Positions 45,279 through 56,958 of a stretch of 64,000 bases of DNA are shown here, in pieces. How positions within the stretch are numbered: position 1 is the first letter of the stretch; every line of letters starts with the position of its first letter. Below the pieces are notes generated by a model. The model did no database searches. It was given only the letters and a program-made list of their open reading frames with translations, and had not been told where the DNA came from. The stretch comes from Diphasiastrum complanatum (Eukaryota > Streptophyta > Lycopodiopsida > Lycopodiales > Lycopodiaceae): NCBI GenBank assembly GCA_029204225.1, contig CM055106.1, forward strand, positions 42,052,368 to 42,116,367. The letters run 5' to 3'. The position numbers were made by a program, and so were the translations under genes.

Positions 45279-47047
45279 TGGTATCAGAGCGGGCATTTCA
45301 GTAATCTGCATTTCTACTGCTGCGGATTATCAGTCTTATTTCTATCAAGACGTCTTTCTAGCAAACGTGTAGCCAACAATATTCCGACAATCGTTGTTTC
45401 TACTAACAATCTCGTTCAACCAGAATGGATCCATCATCTAGTTCATCTCTCATTGACAAACTCGATGGAGATAACTACCATCTCTGGAATTTCAAGATGA
45501 AGGTTATACTTCTAGCCAAAGAATTGTGGGACATCGTACAGAGCTCAAACCAGAAGGAGATGCAGCCAGCATCACAAAGTGGAGACTGAGAGATGGCAAA
45601 GCATTTGCCATGATCACCCTCAACATCAAGAATACTCAGATCAGCCACATATGTGTTGCTCAAACTACTAAGGATGCATGGGACATCCAAGGAACTCTCT
45701 ATGACATCAGAGACGTTACTTCCAAGCTTCATCTAAGGAAGAAATTCTTCACCCTCAGAATGTCTGATGCAGATAGTGTTTCGAGTCATCTCAACACCTT
45801 CAAAAATATTATGGAGCAGATGACTGCAATTGGCTCAGTCATAGAAGATTCCGATGCACTCATGACTCTATTATCGAGTCTACCTGAAGCCTACGCTGAC
45901 TATCATTGATAACTTCTCTCGGAGGACTACAACATATTTCTTGAAGAACAAATCCGAGACTCTCAAGTTCTTTATGCAGTTCAAGGCATCATCAGAAAAA
46001 TTGACCCAGAGAAGAATCAAAGCTCTACGCTTTGATGCAGGGGTAGTATTTATCTCCACCGAGTTCAAAGCTTTCTACAAGGCCAATCGAATACATTTAC
46101 AATAGTATTCAGCCAGCTACTCACCTCAATCCAATGGTGTAGCTCAAAGGAAGAATCAGACACTCATTGCAAGTGCAAAGAGCATGCTAGCCCATGCCTC
46201 TCTTCCAAAAAAATTATGGACAGAAGTTGTTACTACAGCAGCTCAAAATCGATCCATCTTAGAGGCCCTGAATGGCAAGACACCTTATGAGGTGTGGACA
46301 AGATCAAAGCCATCACTCACAAACATTCAAGTGTTTGGTTGCATAGCCTACTCAAAGATCCATGCTGATCTAAGTAGGAAGCTGGACAACATCAATAGAG
46401 GGTCGATCTTCATTAGCTATTCCTCAGACTATCAGACATACGAGCTCTTCAATCTGGACTCTCAGAAGACTTTCATGAGAAGAAATGTCATTTTTGTGGG
46501 AGATCAATTTATCGACCACAAGGGGAAAGCTACTTCAAATTCAGATCCTAGAATTGACACCAACAGCTCCGAACAACTCCGGACTGATAAGAAGATTGAC
46601 ATTGACACTAACTTTGACAAGGAGACAGTCCCTCAGCAAAACGAATCACATCAGAAGATTGCAGTTCAACCCAAAAGATCGAACCGATCAAAACAACCTT
46701 CATCCCGATTTACGGATGATCCGGCCTGCTACTTTGTACAGGAATCAAACATTGTTTCAGAGACAATATCAACACCTGATGTTGATCAAGAGAAGACCAA
46801 TGCATCTTTTAACAAGAATGGTTTTATTCCAAACTTAACAGACTCAAATTTTTATTTTTAGTCTGTATCAAATCCCTTCATAATCATCACCTTTTATGTA
46901 GATGATATGTTACTATTTAGTAAAAATCTAAATTTATTGAAGGATTCAAAATGCATGTTAGCTCTATCAAAAGGAGCATCATCTCAGATTTAACGATATG
47001 TTAAAACTGAAGTTCAAAGCTTTTTCAGGATCCACATTAAGGGGGAG
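45279..47047 (+). pseudogene. Copia element B internal region: gag, partial integrase and a scrap of RT
   Basis: A PBS lies at 45279-45290 and the gag ATG at 45425. Gag shows the DNYHLWNFKMKV and KDAWDIQGTLYD blocks and LLSSLPEAYADY, then a stop. It jumps directly (~45910-45940) to the integrase middle (LRFDAG, SPQSNGVAQRKNQTL ~46130, FGCIAYSKIH ~46340). The integrase tail then meets a short RT scrap with the catalytic FYVDDMLLFS (~46890). The flanking RT and all RNase H are absent, and the frame meets the polypurine tract (AAGGGGGAG) at ~47040. Protease, half of integrase, most of RT and RNase H are deleted, so it is non-autonomous. The copy at the window's right end has the same RT deletion. 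Confidence 0.9.
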
Positions 47048-47598
47048 TGTTAGATTTCTTATGCTCAGCCTTAAAAAATTGTTCAAGTAATGAGCATCCT
47101 GAAAATAGCCGAAGGCCGACGAGATATTTCGGACCTTCACATTTTTTCACAACTTCGTTTTTCCTTAAAACTTTTTTGCTTTAAGGCACTGTCGCCTTTT
47201 TCGGCACCTTAGGGATTTTTTGTGCTTTAAACATTTTTTAGACACCTTTGTCTTTTTCGCACCTTCGCAAAAAATGTGACATAGTGGCCAGAATGCCTTG
47301 GAATCCATTTTAGGCCCACCTTCGTCTTTTTTTGTCTTTTTCGCATTTTTTGCACCTTCAGAAAAAACGTGACACTGTGACCAAAATTCAATTTAAAGGC
47401 ACTGTCGGGTTTTTTGCATTTCTTTGTCTTCGCTTTAAAGACGCCTTCGAAATTTTTGCACCTTCGGGATTTGCATGCTTTCTCTGTTCAAAGGCACCTT
47501 CGCGTTTTTTGGGTTTTTCCAACAGTGGCAAACCGACGTCGCCAACTTATCATCAACCCTATAAATAGCTAGACTGCTAAATATCCCATGGGTGGTTA
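47048..47598 (+). mobile_element. 3' LTR of element B, truncated by another LTR insertion
   Basis: 551 bp colinear with the 5' LTR, broken after GGGTGGTTA, where a new LTR starts with TGTTAAAATTG. The rest of this LTR was not found downstream. Confidence 0.9.
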
Positions 47599-48395
47599 TG
47601 TTAAAATTGAAAAACAATCCATATTGGTTTCTTGGCTTGCTACAAATGTTGTACCATGCAAGTATGTAGCTCATTAATGCAATATGCCAAGTTTGGCCTA
47701 CATAGAATTCGAGCTACATGGTTATGTATTATCTAGTTTGATAAATGCAACTTGCATACAGTTTGTAGACATATAATTAGCATGATTATGCTTGTAGAAA
47801 TTTGTGGCAATTCACATGCATTAATTGTAAGTGATCCATAGTGACATGCAAGGCATGCACAAAGTGTAATGGACACATGCATGATAATTTGGACATTTCT
47901 AGTTAGAACTAGTACACTTGTAAAAAGTTGGTAGAATTTCATGCATGACAAGTGACAAATGTCACATAGACTCTAGATGTCATTTTGAAATGGATGATTG
48001 TGGTTCTACCTCGAGCTACCTCAAACTCCATAAATATGTGTAGCTCTCCACACAATCTATGATGAAGAACCAAAGTTTTGTAGCTATCTCATTCCATTTT
48101 GGATCTAAACTAATATTGCTTGTTATCTCTCTAGCTTTCTCTCTCTAACTCGTGTTGAGGCTAATGCTCATACACTAAAATCTTGTACTTTTATTCATTC
48201 TTTTGATTCATTGCTATTATATTCTGTTGATTAGCATGCTAGATTGTGAATTAGCCATTTCTTCTGAACTAGATCTTGTTGATCAATCTAGAATCAGGTT
48301 ATAGTGCCAATCACAAAGCTTAATCAAGATCAATCACTCTTGTGGACATTCCCCACACGTGTGAATTCTGGAAATTTTGTCATGGTATCAGAGCC
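47599..48395 (+). mobile_element. LTR (784 bp) and PBS of Copia element C
   Basis: It starts TGTTAAAATT and ends AATTTTGTCA (short inverted ends). It is followed at 48383-48395 by TGGTATCAGAGCC. No second LTR copy is in view, so this is a 5' end whose body is decayed or deleted. Confidence 0.85.
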
Positions 48396-49439
48396 AAATT
48401 AAGCTTTGCATGCTAACATCTCTGATTGTACAAGAAATTGAGAGCTAAATCAAGCAAAAAAGCAATTTTGCACTTTTTCTCACCCTTCTCTGAAGTGTAT
48501 TTGAATCAAATTGGACTTGAACTGAACTTTTAGACATGAATTGAGGTAGTACAGAATTCTGGAATTCCGCACGTGTGAAAATCAGAGATTTTCAGTCCCT
48601 TCTTTAAGTCGATTTAAATTTGAGATATTTCATATATTATATTAGATTTAGTGGAATGTAAGTTGATCATTGATGAGGAGTGTAAGAATTACAATGTTCA
48701 CTTTACATTTTCAGGTACTATTGACTTTGACTAGTTGAATTAAACTATTATTGAATTTAGTAGGATTTAGGGGTTTTATTGTACTTTCTCTCTCTTTCAA
48801 TGATAAGCATGTTTTTCACCTTCAATGGTGGATATGGAGATTATTGCATTGTTTATAGTTCTATCTCTCACTGTCGCTCTTACGAAGTACTCTTTTTAAA
48901 GTTTTAAAAATGTCTATACATTGATATTTGTTGCTATTATTATGATCTATATTTCTACTCATCAAATTATGTACACTGACAATCTTAACTAATATGCAAT
49001 TAAGTGGTGATCAATATCATAATCTATGGCTAATGACAGAAGTAAGCACAACTACAATTTGAAGCTATTGAAGTGCAGTCATGACGCTTGAATAATATTT
49101 TGAAGCTTGACGGGTTGATACTCAAGTCGAAAGTGGTTCACTCAAAGGTCAACTTGGGTAAAGTCGAAGGCCAATCTGAAGGACAGTTGAATCAAAGGTC
49201 GGTTCGAGTGTCATAACTTTGTTTCAATTCTTAGTTACAAAATGTAGGGTTGTAAACTATTGTGAATAATAGTGTATTGCTACAAACTTCAAGCTTCGAC
49301 TGTTTTTGAAAGACTTGTTAGACAAAGAATAAGGCAACCACTTTAAAGATTGAATAGATGGAGTGAGATTAAACTTTATCATTTTCTCTTGAGCTCACTT
49401 TAGAGATTTGATAAGATTGTGACCTATTTAATGGTTGAA
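48396..49439. other. No recognisable gene; leader or decayed body of element C
   Basis: AT-rich sequence after the PBS. No gag motif was found. Confidence 0.45.
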
Positions 49440-49835
49440 CATGCTTACTCTTGCTCAAGGCCTTAGTGAAATTTGTAGCAACCATATTCTCTATACAACA
49501 ACAGACAAAGCTTGGCAAGTACCTTGTCTTTTACAAAATGGAATTGAATCTCGATGTGTTTAGTTTTTTAGTGAAGTTTGTTATTAAGACTAAGAGAGAT
49601 TTACAAAAAATATTATCAGAGAAATATTAGTTGCTTTGGATTGAAAAACTGCCAATCTTGCAATACTAATCTATTCCAAACAGCCTCCTTTGTAGCTTGA
49701 GTTGCTCCAATATATTTAGTTTTTGTTGATGACAATGAGATTAATTTTTGTTTTTTGCTATTCCAGGATATAGGAGCACTTGCCAGTTAGAAATAGTATC
49801 CAAAAGTAGATTTTGTTTGAAGAAAAACTAGACAT
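49440..49835 (-). pseudogene. Ty1/Copia RNase H relic
   Basis: The minus strand encodes APISWNSKKQKLISLSST, then IGATQATKEAVW, then KHIEIQFHFVKDKV and a TNFTKALSKSKHV end. These blocks lie in different frames with stops between. The opposite orientation to element C shows a separate insertion. Confidence 0.8.
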
Positions 49836-50912
49836 TTCATTTGTCATCAAGACATAATTTATACTAAGAATATACAAAATATGCATGTCTAAATCCTTCA
49901 ACAAAAGCATATGAATTATTGGGAATAATCATACCCTCATTTGCTGGGAAGTTGATAGTATAATTTTGATCTGCAATTTTGAATATCGGTAGTAGATTCC
50001 ATAGAATCCACTTGGGTGATGTCTATTTTTTTACATTTTTAATAATGTCTGTGGGAAATTCTTGAGTAAGATAATGAGTAAATAAACTGACCTGACTTGC
50101 CCTAAATAAATTTTAGATACTAACTACATGTATGAACAAAATTTGAGACTTATATCACAACCCATAAAAATTGAAATGTGTGTCCTCTAGAGAAATTCAG
50201 CCACAAAAAAGGAAAGACTTTGCCATAAAAAAGGAAAGGCTTTGCCATCCTTTATGCTTGGGCAAAGATTTTCAAGTGAGTTGGCACCATCCAATAATGA
50301 CTCAACCTAATGAGCCCATGATAGTTGTAGGACCGTTTACCTAGTGGAGAGGTCACTAAAAAATCAGTTTACCTATAAATAAAGGCTATTGTACCAAGAC
50401 TCATGGTACTAGTTGGAGTTAGTTATACTTTATTAGCCTTCTCACAATGGAATAAATGTTAGAAATACTGTTTGGCTATCCATACATGAGGGGTCCAAGA
50501 ATGGGTCCAACTTCCAAGACTTATCCATGATTCTCATGAAACATAGTCAGGCTTGGGTGTTAAAGTTTTGACCCACTAAGATTGCACTTTCCCTTAAAAG
50601 GAAAAAAAAAACATTATTCTAAGAATCATCAGGATTCTCGTGAAACATAGGCCCTTTTTCCAGTTAAGCCCTTTCCTTTAAAGGAATGAGACATTATTTT
50701 AGTATTGAACTATTTTCATGGTCACTGGTGTGTAAGATCCTGTTCACCAACAGGGTGACATCCGACCCCTCCTATTGCCCTGGGTAAACGAGAACCATCA
50801 TACATATGCTCAAAGTAGCATTTCACATTTTATAGTTTTAAATCTAGAAACTGCCAATCTTTATATAAAGGAAAAACGAAGAAATTCATGGTCTATCTTA
50901 CTTGAACTAGAG
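49836..50912. other. Intergenic; no gene seen
   Basis: It holds a short tandem duplication at 50203-50252 (AAAAAAGGAAAG-CTTTGCCAT). Otherwise featureless and AT-rich. The right part should contain the TPD1-like promoter. Confidence 0.5.
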
Positions 50913-51015
50913 TTTGCTTCTTCCATAGCTGACAGAAGGTGCATCCGGGAGGCTTTCAACCAATTGTTTGTTTTCTTCTATAGCTGACAGACGGTACATC
51001 CAGTAGGCTTTTAAA
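50913..51015. repeat. Tandem duplication (~53 bp) just upstream of the TPD1-like gene
   Basis: ATAGCTGACAGA-GGT-CATCC followed by a GGCTTT word occurs at ~50925-50958 and ~50979-51012. It ends 45 bases before the first in-frame ATG of the gene, so it probably lies in the 5' UTR or core promoter. Confidence 0.85.
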
Positions 51016-51059
51016 CGTTGTCTGCTGACGATTTTCAGTCGGGGAATTATCCTTATCTC

Positions 51060-51832
51060 ATGTCGCTAACGAGAACGCGAGAGCGCGACATTACATGGAT
51101 GTTGCGATGGCGAAGTACACCAGAGAAGATTTGTTTGGGAATCTCTCTTTTGCTGGCGATGGCAAGCCTCTCTGCAGGTTTGGAGCTATTAAGAACTAGA
51201 CTAATAGAGTTCAAAAAACTTGTTGATCACATTCCTTTCTCTTTTTCGTTCACATTTGTAGATCAACTCACGTATGAGCTCCTTTTGGTTGCAATGTGAT
51301 TAGAGTTGCGGCAACTGTCTCATTATAGCATCTGTATAGAGAAAAATGCTTCAGCAACGAATGCTGAGTCAAAACTTATCAGTCAGAACGCGCCAAATAT
51401 GCAAGCTGGGCGCAAACTTCTGATTGCATACGCCGCAGGTAATTTTGAATGTGCATTCTAGGCTAGTTCGCTACAGATTCACTGATTCGGACTTGTAATG
51501 TGTCAGGTTTTCTCGCAGATATTCGCTCATGCATGGTTAAAGATATCCAGATTGAGCAAAGGGAAACAGCACCAGAATTAGGCTATCCTCAATTTCATGT
51601 TCAGATATCTAACAACTGCATGGCCGGATGTACTGCTCACAAGATACATGTTAGTTGCGGGGACTTTCACTCATACACCGGACTTAATCCTGCCACTTTC
51701 AGAAAACTAGCATACGACAACTGCCTTGTTTTGAATGGAGGACCACTGGAAACGGGAAAGACAGTTTCATTTCACTACAGTAGCACTTTCCGATACAAGT
51801 TAGCAGCGAAACTGGCCGTATACTTTTGCTAG
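51060..51832 (+). CDS. TPD1-like (TAPETUM DETERMINANT 1 family) secreted cysteine-rich protein, three exons
   Basis: Exons 51060-51177, 51340-51438 and 51507-51832 join in frame to 180 residues. An ATG at 51099 would give 167. The N-terminus is a signal peptide or anchor (KICLGISLLLAMASLSA). A short variable spacer follows, then the family domain: six cysteines in RSC, NNC, AGC, VSC, DNC and a final YFC, with the IQIEQ, GYPQFHVQI and LNPATFRKLAYD blocks. TPD1 is the ligand of the EMS1/EXS receptor kinase that sets tapetum fate in Arabidopsis; homologues occur across land plants. The introns are GT-AG (donors CTGCAG|GTTTGG and GCCGCAG|GTAATT; acceptors GTATAG and TGTCAG). A second acceptor at 51518 is also in frame and would drop four residues. 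The exon model rests on phase and conservation. The protein domain is secure; the role in this species is inferred. Confidence 0.88.
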
Positions 51833-52226
51833 CAGTTCAATTCGCATTCTTGTTGACGAGCTTTGCCGTTGGTTGTGTATTATATGCCGATGCTTCGCAG
51901 CTCTAGATTTTCCTATTAAGGCAGTATAGAGACTTAATTCAGAACGGATCAATAATAGGAAATTTTGGAAACTGCTAATTATATAATAAATTACGATATC
52001 TCTCGAAGCAGATTTAGCACCTAATTGAAACTCTACAAGCAAACGGTTTCGAAAGTCCTTCAAATTCAAATTTACGAGTCTTATTCATGAGTGATCTGAC
52101 CTCTTAAACGCAGAAACTTCAAGATCAGTTTCCGCATCTTGACATTTGTGTGCTTATATAATACACACGTAAAGCATTTGATAGGCATTCTGCGCGACGA
52201 GTTAAATGGAGACTGACTGTTGAGAA

Positions 52227-52486
52227 AATCTTGATCAAATTCCAAATCTAATTGCTCTCTTTAGAATTGCAGCTCACTCATGCTGTATCTCAAGATGTCT
52301 TACAAATCTTCAGCGGTGCACAAACGTCACCGGAAAATGTTTGGCAGAGACAATCTTGATCACTTCTTGATTCAAACTCCAAATCTGATTGTTCTCTTTA
52401 GAATTGCAGCTCACTGTTTTCAGATATCTTATAAATCCTCAGGAATGCACAAACTAATTCGCCAGAAAATATTTGGCATTCATGAT
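52227..52486. repeat. Imperfect tandem duplication, ~125 bp unit
   Basis: AATCTTGATCA...CCAAATCT-ATTG-TCTCTTTAGAATTGCAGCTCAC occurs in 52227-52348 and 52352-52486, about 400 bases downstream of the TPD1-like gene. Confidence 0.85.
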
Positions 52487-53090
52487 GCCGCCTATACAAT
52501 ATCCCAAATTTCCTAGTGTACTACGCTCAAATCTGAGAAACACCTTCCCCTATTATTATATGGAGCTGCAACCTTAGGAAGCTTTCCCTGTAGGTTTGAT
52601 CATACAGACTCTCAAATTCATTCCATCATGAACCTGTTGCCAGAAGTATACGGGGAAGTGCCCGAGGCTGAAGTCCCTTTCCACGGCGGAATGGCCTCGG
52701 AGGGTGAAGTCCTACGGCGTGAAAACTTTTTTCTTTGGCGTAACTTGTCACGAGATATACATGAGATACCAGTCCCTTGGATCACTTGGCATTATGAAAA
52801 GATGTCAAAATAGAAAAGAAAAAGTGAACATATTCAATGGAGATTCACATTGAAATTTGTTCTCTTTGATATCCTCCATAGTACCAACTGCTCAAATTTT
52901 ATGTTTCCATAGTTGCACGTCACTCATTGTACTCCTTTGCTTCATCAAAAGTTTTTGGTTCTTGAGCCTTGAGCACGGAATCCATTAGGGCTAGATTCAT
53001 CTCTAATCTCGCAAGAGGTTTCCAATTTATGCTTGACCTTTTTTCTCGTTCACTAGATTTGGGAGTATCCCTTCTTGGCATCACATGTGA
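52487..53090. other. No recognisable gene
   Basis: A 61-codon ORF at 52628-52813 has no family signature. The 3' LTR of the Copia element at 53.1 kb would be expected here or to the left but was not found. Confidence 0.45.
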
Positions 53091-53598
53091 CTAATAAGTA
53101 TCATTTCGATACTCTCTTAGGGATTTCAGCATCAAACCTGCCTTTGTCCATTGGATCTTCCGCATCAAATCTTCCTTCTTGACCTGTACTTTCGCTCCCT
53201 CATCAAAAGGTTCAATGATGACTTCAGATTGTTCACCTTGACCCATCTCGTCAAATGTAGCATTTTTATAAATCACAAACTTCTATGCATTTGCATCATA
53301 CATAATGTATGTCTTGGCCTTCTCATCATATCCAAGGAAAATACACCTGACAACTTTTGCATCCAATTTCTTTCGTTTCTCCTCAGGAATATGAGCATAA
53401 ACATCACAACCAAATACTCTCAAATGCGAAATATTAGGTTTCTTTCTAGTAAAATCTTCATGGGGTGTCTTACTTTCCATAGATTTTGTTGGAGGACACC
53501 GATTCAGGATGTGCATAGGTGTGTTGCAAGCTTTTGCCCAAAAAGTACCTGGCAAACCCTTGCAAAAGCATTGCCCTGGCCATCTCAACAATGGATCT
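53091..53598 (-). pseudogene. Copia element E, integrase C-terminal part (left half of a split element)
   Basis: The minus strand runs from IVEMARAM through CNTPMHILNRCPP, the FGCDVYAHIP block and FLGYDEKAKTY to a charged linker. Its N-terminal continuation lies at 61254-61530, 7.6 kb away. The Gypsy element between them split the integrase at the KNR-SIVEM boundary. Frameshifts and stops are present. Confidence 0.88.
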
Positions 53599-54083
53599 TA
53601 TAATGATCGCCAAGTGAAGATCTTCAAGAATCCTGCCACATGCAAACCAAAAGGACGCCTATGGAGCATAAACCACCCAACCAAAGGAAAAGGCTAGTCA
53701 ATACCCTTACCAATTCACCCCCAAGCCAGAGTGAATGAATACAAGAGATGAGAGGATCCTGACTCGTGAATCTGAAATTTCAATAGGGAAATGGGCGAGT
53801 TTCCATGGTATATTCTCTCCAAGAGGGAAAAACAATCCCTTTCGGATTTCCATGCAATCCTATAATAAGCTATTGATCTCCTATTCTTGCATTATAGCAA
53901 TCAAACACCATGCAAGTGCTCCTATGTACAAATATAGGTCTGGGCCCTCATATGATTATTAATTAATTGATTGACCACCCCCGGAATGACAAGGCATAAC
54001 TAATAACCACATACAACTGGAGTGCCGGCTATCCACGTCAAGAGTTATTCCAAATCCCTCATTATTAATGTCAGGAATTATTC
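53599..54083 (-). mobile_element. 3' LTR of Gypsy element 2
   Basis: 53599-53962 matches 60858-61222 closely. Beyond that this copy carries ~110 extra bases before similarity to the outer LTR end resumes (AAATCCCTCAT words), so the right border is approximate. Confidence 0.8.
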
Positions 54084-54098
54084 CAAATCCCTCCTTAT

Positions 54099-55229
54099 TC
54101 AAGTTCCAAAATCACGGGCCACTTGCAAAATCTCATACATATCATGCAAAACATACGCAACTTTTTGGATCTTAACAGATTTCGTCTCCACATTTATTGG
54201 AGATGTAGGTTGAAAACCGTACATCAGCATAAACGGACTATAATTAGTAGCAGAATGTTTTCTACTATTATAAACAAACTCAATCAAAGGAACGTAATCT
54301 TCCCACTGAGATTGCCTATGAGACACATACGTTCTCAACATATCCTCCAGAGTCTGGTTAGTTCTCTCAGTCTAGCCATCTGATTTAGGATGATCAGTAG
54401 AGCTAAAACTAAGCGAGGTTTCTAGCTTATGGAATATAGCTGACCAAAAGTGATATGTAAATTTAACATCTCTATCACTAACTATATCACTTGGTAGTCC
54501 ATAAAGCCTAAATAATCTTTCCACAAAGATCTGGGCTAAATCCAAAGCCTTAGCAGTTGACTTGACTGGTGTAAATGTAGCTAACTTTGTTAACCTGTCC
54601 ACCACAACCCAAATAGAATCATTTTGGTGTTGGGTCCTTGGAAGTCCAACCCCAAAATCCATAGATATACTTTCCCATCATTTCTGAGGGATATCTAGGG
54701 GATGTAACAACCCTCTCGTCTTTAAGCATTCAACTTTGATAAGGTCTACATTTAATCATATAATACTCGACAAATGGCTTGTGTTTTGGCCATAAAACTC
54801 TCTTATGACCAAGTCTAGAGTCCTGTGTATACCTAGATGACCTACACAAGGAACATCATGACATTCATAAAGAATTCTCTTCTTTATCTCATCATCTGCT
54901 AGTACACAAACTTTCTCATTCCGAAATAATTCCTAGGAACCTGGAAATCTCATGAGTAAATCTTTATTCTATTTTCATTTTTTCATGTCTCCACCATCTT
55001 TCAGATGAGACCAAAATGAGAATCTATTTCACACCTCCCTCTCAGTGAAAGATATAATCAATAGAAATCTGGGTGAATGAAAGTTCATTCAATTCACCAA
55101 TCTGACTAAGTGCATCCGCAACTTGGTTAGAGCTGCCCTTGACATATCGGATCTTATGATCAAATTCCTACATAAGCTCAGCCCAATGAGCTTTATGACC
55201 CCTCAGATCATTCTGATTACAAAAGTACT
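54099..55229 (-). pseudogene. Gypsy element 2: integrase and end of RNase H
   Basis: On the minus strand: the RNase H tail (KYFCNQNDLRGHKAHW, then a VKGSSNQVADALS block) near 55220-55080, a decayed zinc-binding HECHDV-GHLG segment (~54870), and the integrase core (54662-54372: WVVVDRLTKLATF and DRDVKFT). The HSATNYSPFMLMYG segment ends at ~54099 right at the LTR. The integrase C-terminal region and any chromodomain are gone. It is separated from the rest of pol by Copia element F. Confidence 0.88.
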
Positions 55230-55780
55230 TTGACTTTTCAAAGTACATTAGTCTAAATTTCATTTGAATAAACACTTTTTGAAAGTGTGGAAAAGATAGA
55301 ATGCGAGTTTGAGTAGATTCAATTTGAATAAGTTGGGTACATTGAATCTAGACCCAAAATTGGTAGGGTTAGCATTTTGGTGGGAAAGCCAAGTGGCCAA
55401 ATAGGGTTTGGACCTGCTATAAAAGGATTTAACTCGTGGAGAGAGTCATCTTCTCTCTTCTCTATCTCATTTCATGCTTATACATGGTTCTCTTGGGTTC
55501 TACTATCCATTGGTGCACTATCTTGGTGATTGCTTGCAATTCTATGTGTAGAATGATCTATATTTGCTATTTTTGGATCCACACGTGTAAAATACAGTAG
55601 CTTGCTGGTTTTGTACGGACAGCAACAGTACATAATCATTTCATTCAAGTTTGATCAAGTTCTATTAGTGTTTGCATCTCAAATTGTGTGTAGATGCTGA
55701 TTTTTCTACATTGGTGAAATTGGTAGTGTATTTCTCTTTCTAACCAAAGATCATTCAAGTAGATTGGATCTTAAGGATCT
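55230..55780 (+). mobile_element. 5' LTR of Copia element F, both edges truncated
   Basis: 551 bp colinear with the inner part of 56959-57607. It lacks the first ~85 and the last ~15 bases of the intact LTR. The left edge joins Gypsy RNase H at a TGACTTTTCAAAG word similar in both partners. The right edge (GGATCT) joins integrase directly. Confidence 0.9.
55418..55426 (+). promoter_or_regulatory. TATA box in the Copia F 5' LTR
   Basis: TATAAAAGG, repeated at 57232-57240 in the 3' LTR. It is the best core-promoter match in these LTRs. Confidence 0.7.
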
Positions 55781-56958
55781 AAAAGAGAAGAATAGAACTT
55801 TATGTGAAAGTGCTAAATCTATGAGGTTAAGTGCTAATCTTGACAAACCATTATGGGATCAAGCTTTGTTGTGTGCCAATTTCTTGTGCAATAGGTGGCC
55901 GAGTGCTATTTTGGATGGAAGGACACCTTTTGAGATGCTATTCAAGAGAGTGTCAACTTTCTAAGAACCTTTGGATGCACATGCTATGTCAACATTACTC
56001 TTGATGATAGAACCAAGGAGGATCCATCTTCAAGAAGAGATATTTTTGTTGGATATAGTGAGGTGAGTAAAGCCTACAAGGTTTACATTCCTTCTACTAA
56101 CAAAGTGATTGTTGGTAGAGATGTACTTTACAGGGTGGAAGGTAATTTACCCACAGTGCACAAGAAGACTATCCTATAACCTAGAATCAACATTTCAAGA
56201 GTTGAATAAAATAAGTTGAAAAATGTCAGTAGCTTCAAGACCTTCCAAATGAGAGAAGCATCCTACCTTACTCAAAAGCCACTGAGCATTACATGATCAT
56301 TGAAAGAAGGTCTATTCTTAGGAAGAAGATCATTCTTATGATGGATCAAAGTTCTATTGGCAAAAACTATGCTGGGAGCATTGGAAGCTAGGAAAGCGAG
56401 TTTTGAGGTACGTCATTGGAACTCGAGATTTTGGCATATTGTATGAGGGATCATCACCTAATCTTTTTGGATTTTCAGATTTGGATTATGCTGGAGATGT
56501 AATGGATAGGAAATCCATTAGTTCTTATTGTATTTTCACAGGTGATGGAGCTATATCATGGATGTCAAAGAAACAAGCCACTATCTCATTGTCATCTAGT
56601 GAGGCCGAGTACAAAGCTCTTACACATTGCACAAAGGAGATGGTATGGATCAAAAAGATGATCAAGGATCTTCACTTGCTAGATTTTTAAGAGAGCCCAA
56701 TCATCTTTTGTGACAATCAATCAGCCCAAAGAATGGCATCCAATCCTATCTTTCATGCTAGGAGCAAGCATATTGAGATACAATATCATTTTGTGAGGGA
56801 GCGAGTCATTGCAAAGGAGGTGGAGCTTCAACATGTGTCTTCAAGGGAATGTGTAGCTGATATCTTCACCAAAGCATTGGGAAAAGACTTCTTCATGAAT
56901 CATAGGACTTCACTTGGAGTATTATCAAAGTCTATGCTAAAACTAGTTGAAGAGGGAG
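55781..56958 (+). pseudogene. Copia element F internal region: integrase scrap plus full RNase H, no gag or RT
   Basis: It starts in mid-integrase (EKNRTLCESAKSMRLSAN), runs to a frameshift near 55960 and decayed linker, then skips all of RT. RNase H begins near 56380 (RYVIGTRDFGILY, SDLDYAGD, SSSEAEYKALTH, SKHIEIQYHFVRERV, ADIFTKAL) and is intact apart from one stop near 56688. The polypurine tract GAAGAGGGAG precedes the 3' LTR. PBS, gag, protease and RT are missing, so it is non-autonomous. Confidence 0.9.

Noticed and set aside
52628-52813. 61-codon ORF with duplicated Glu-Val segments
   Set aside because: Too short and without homology I can recognise; may be chance.
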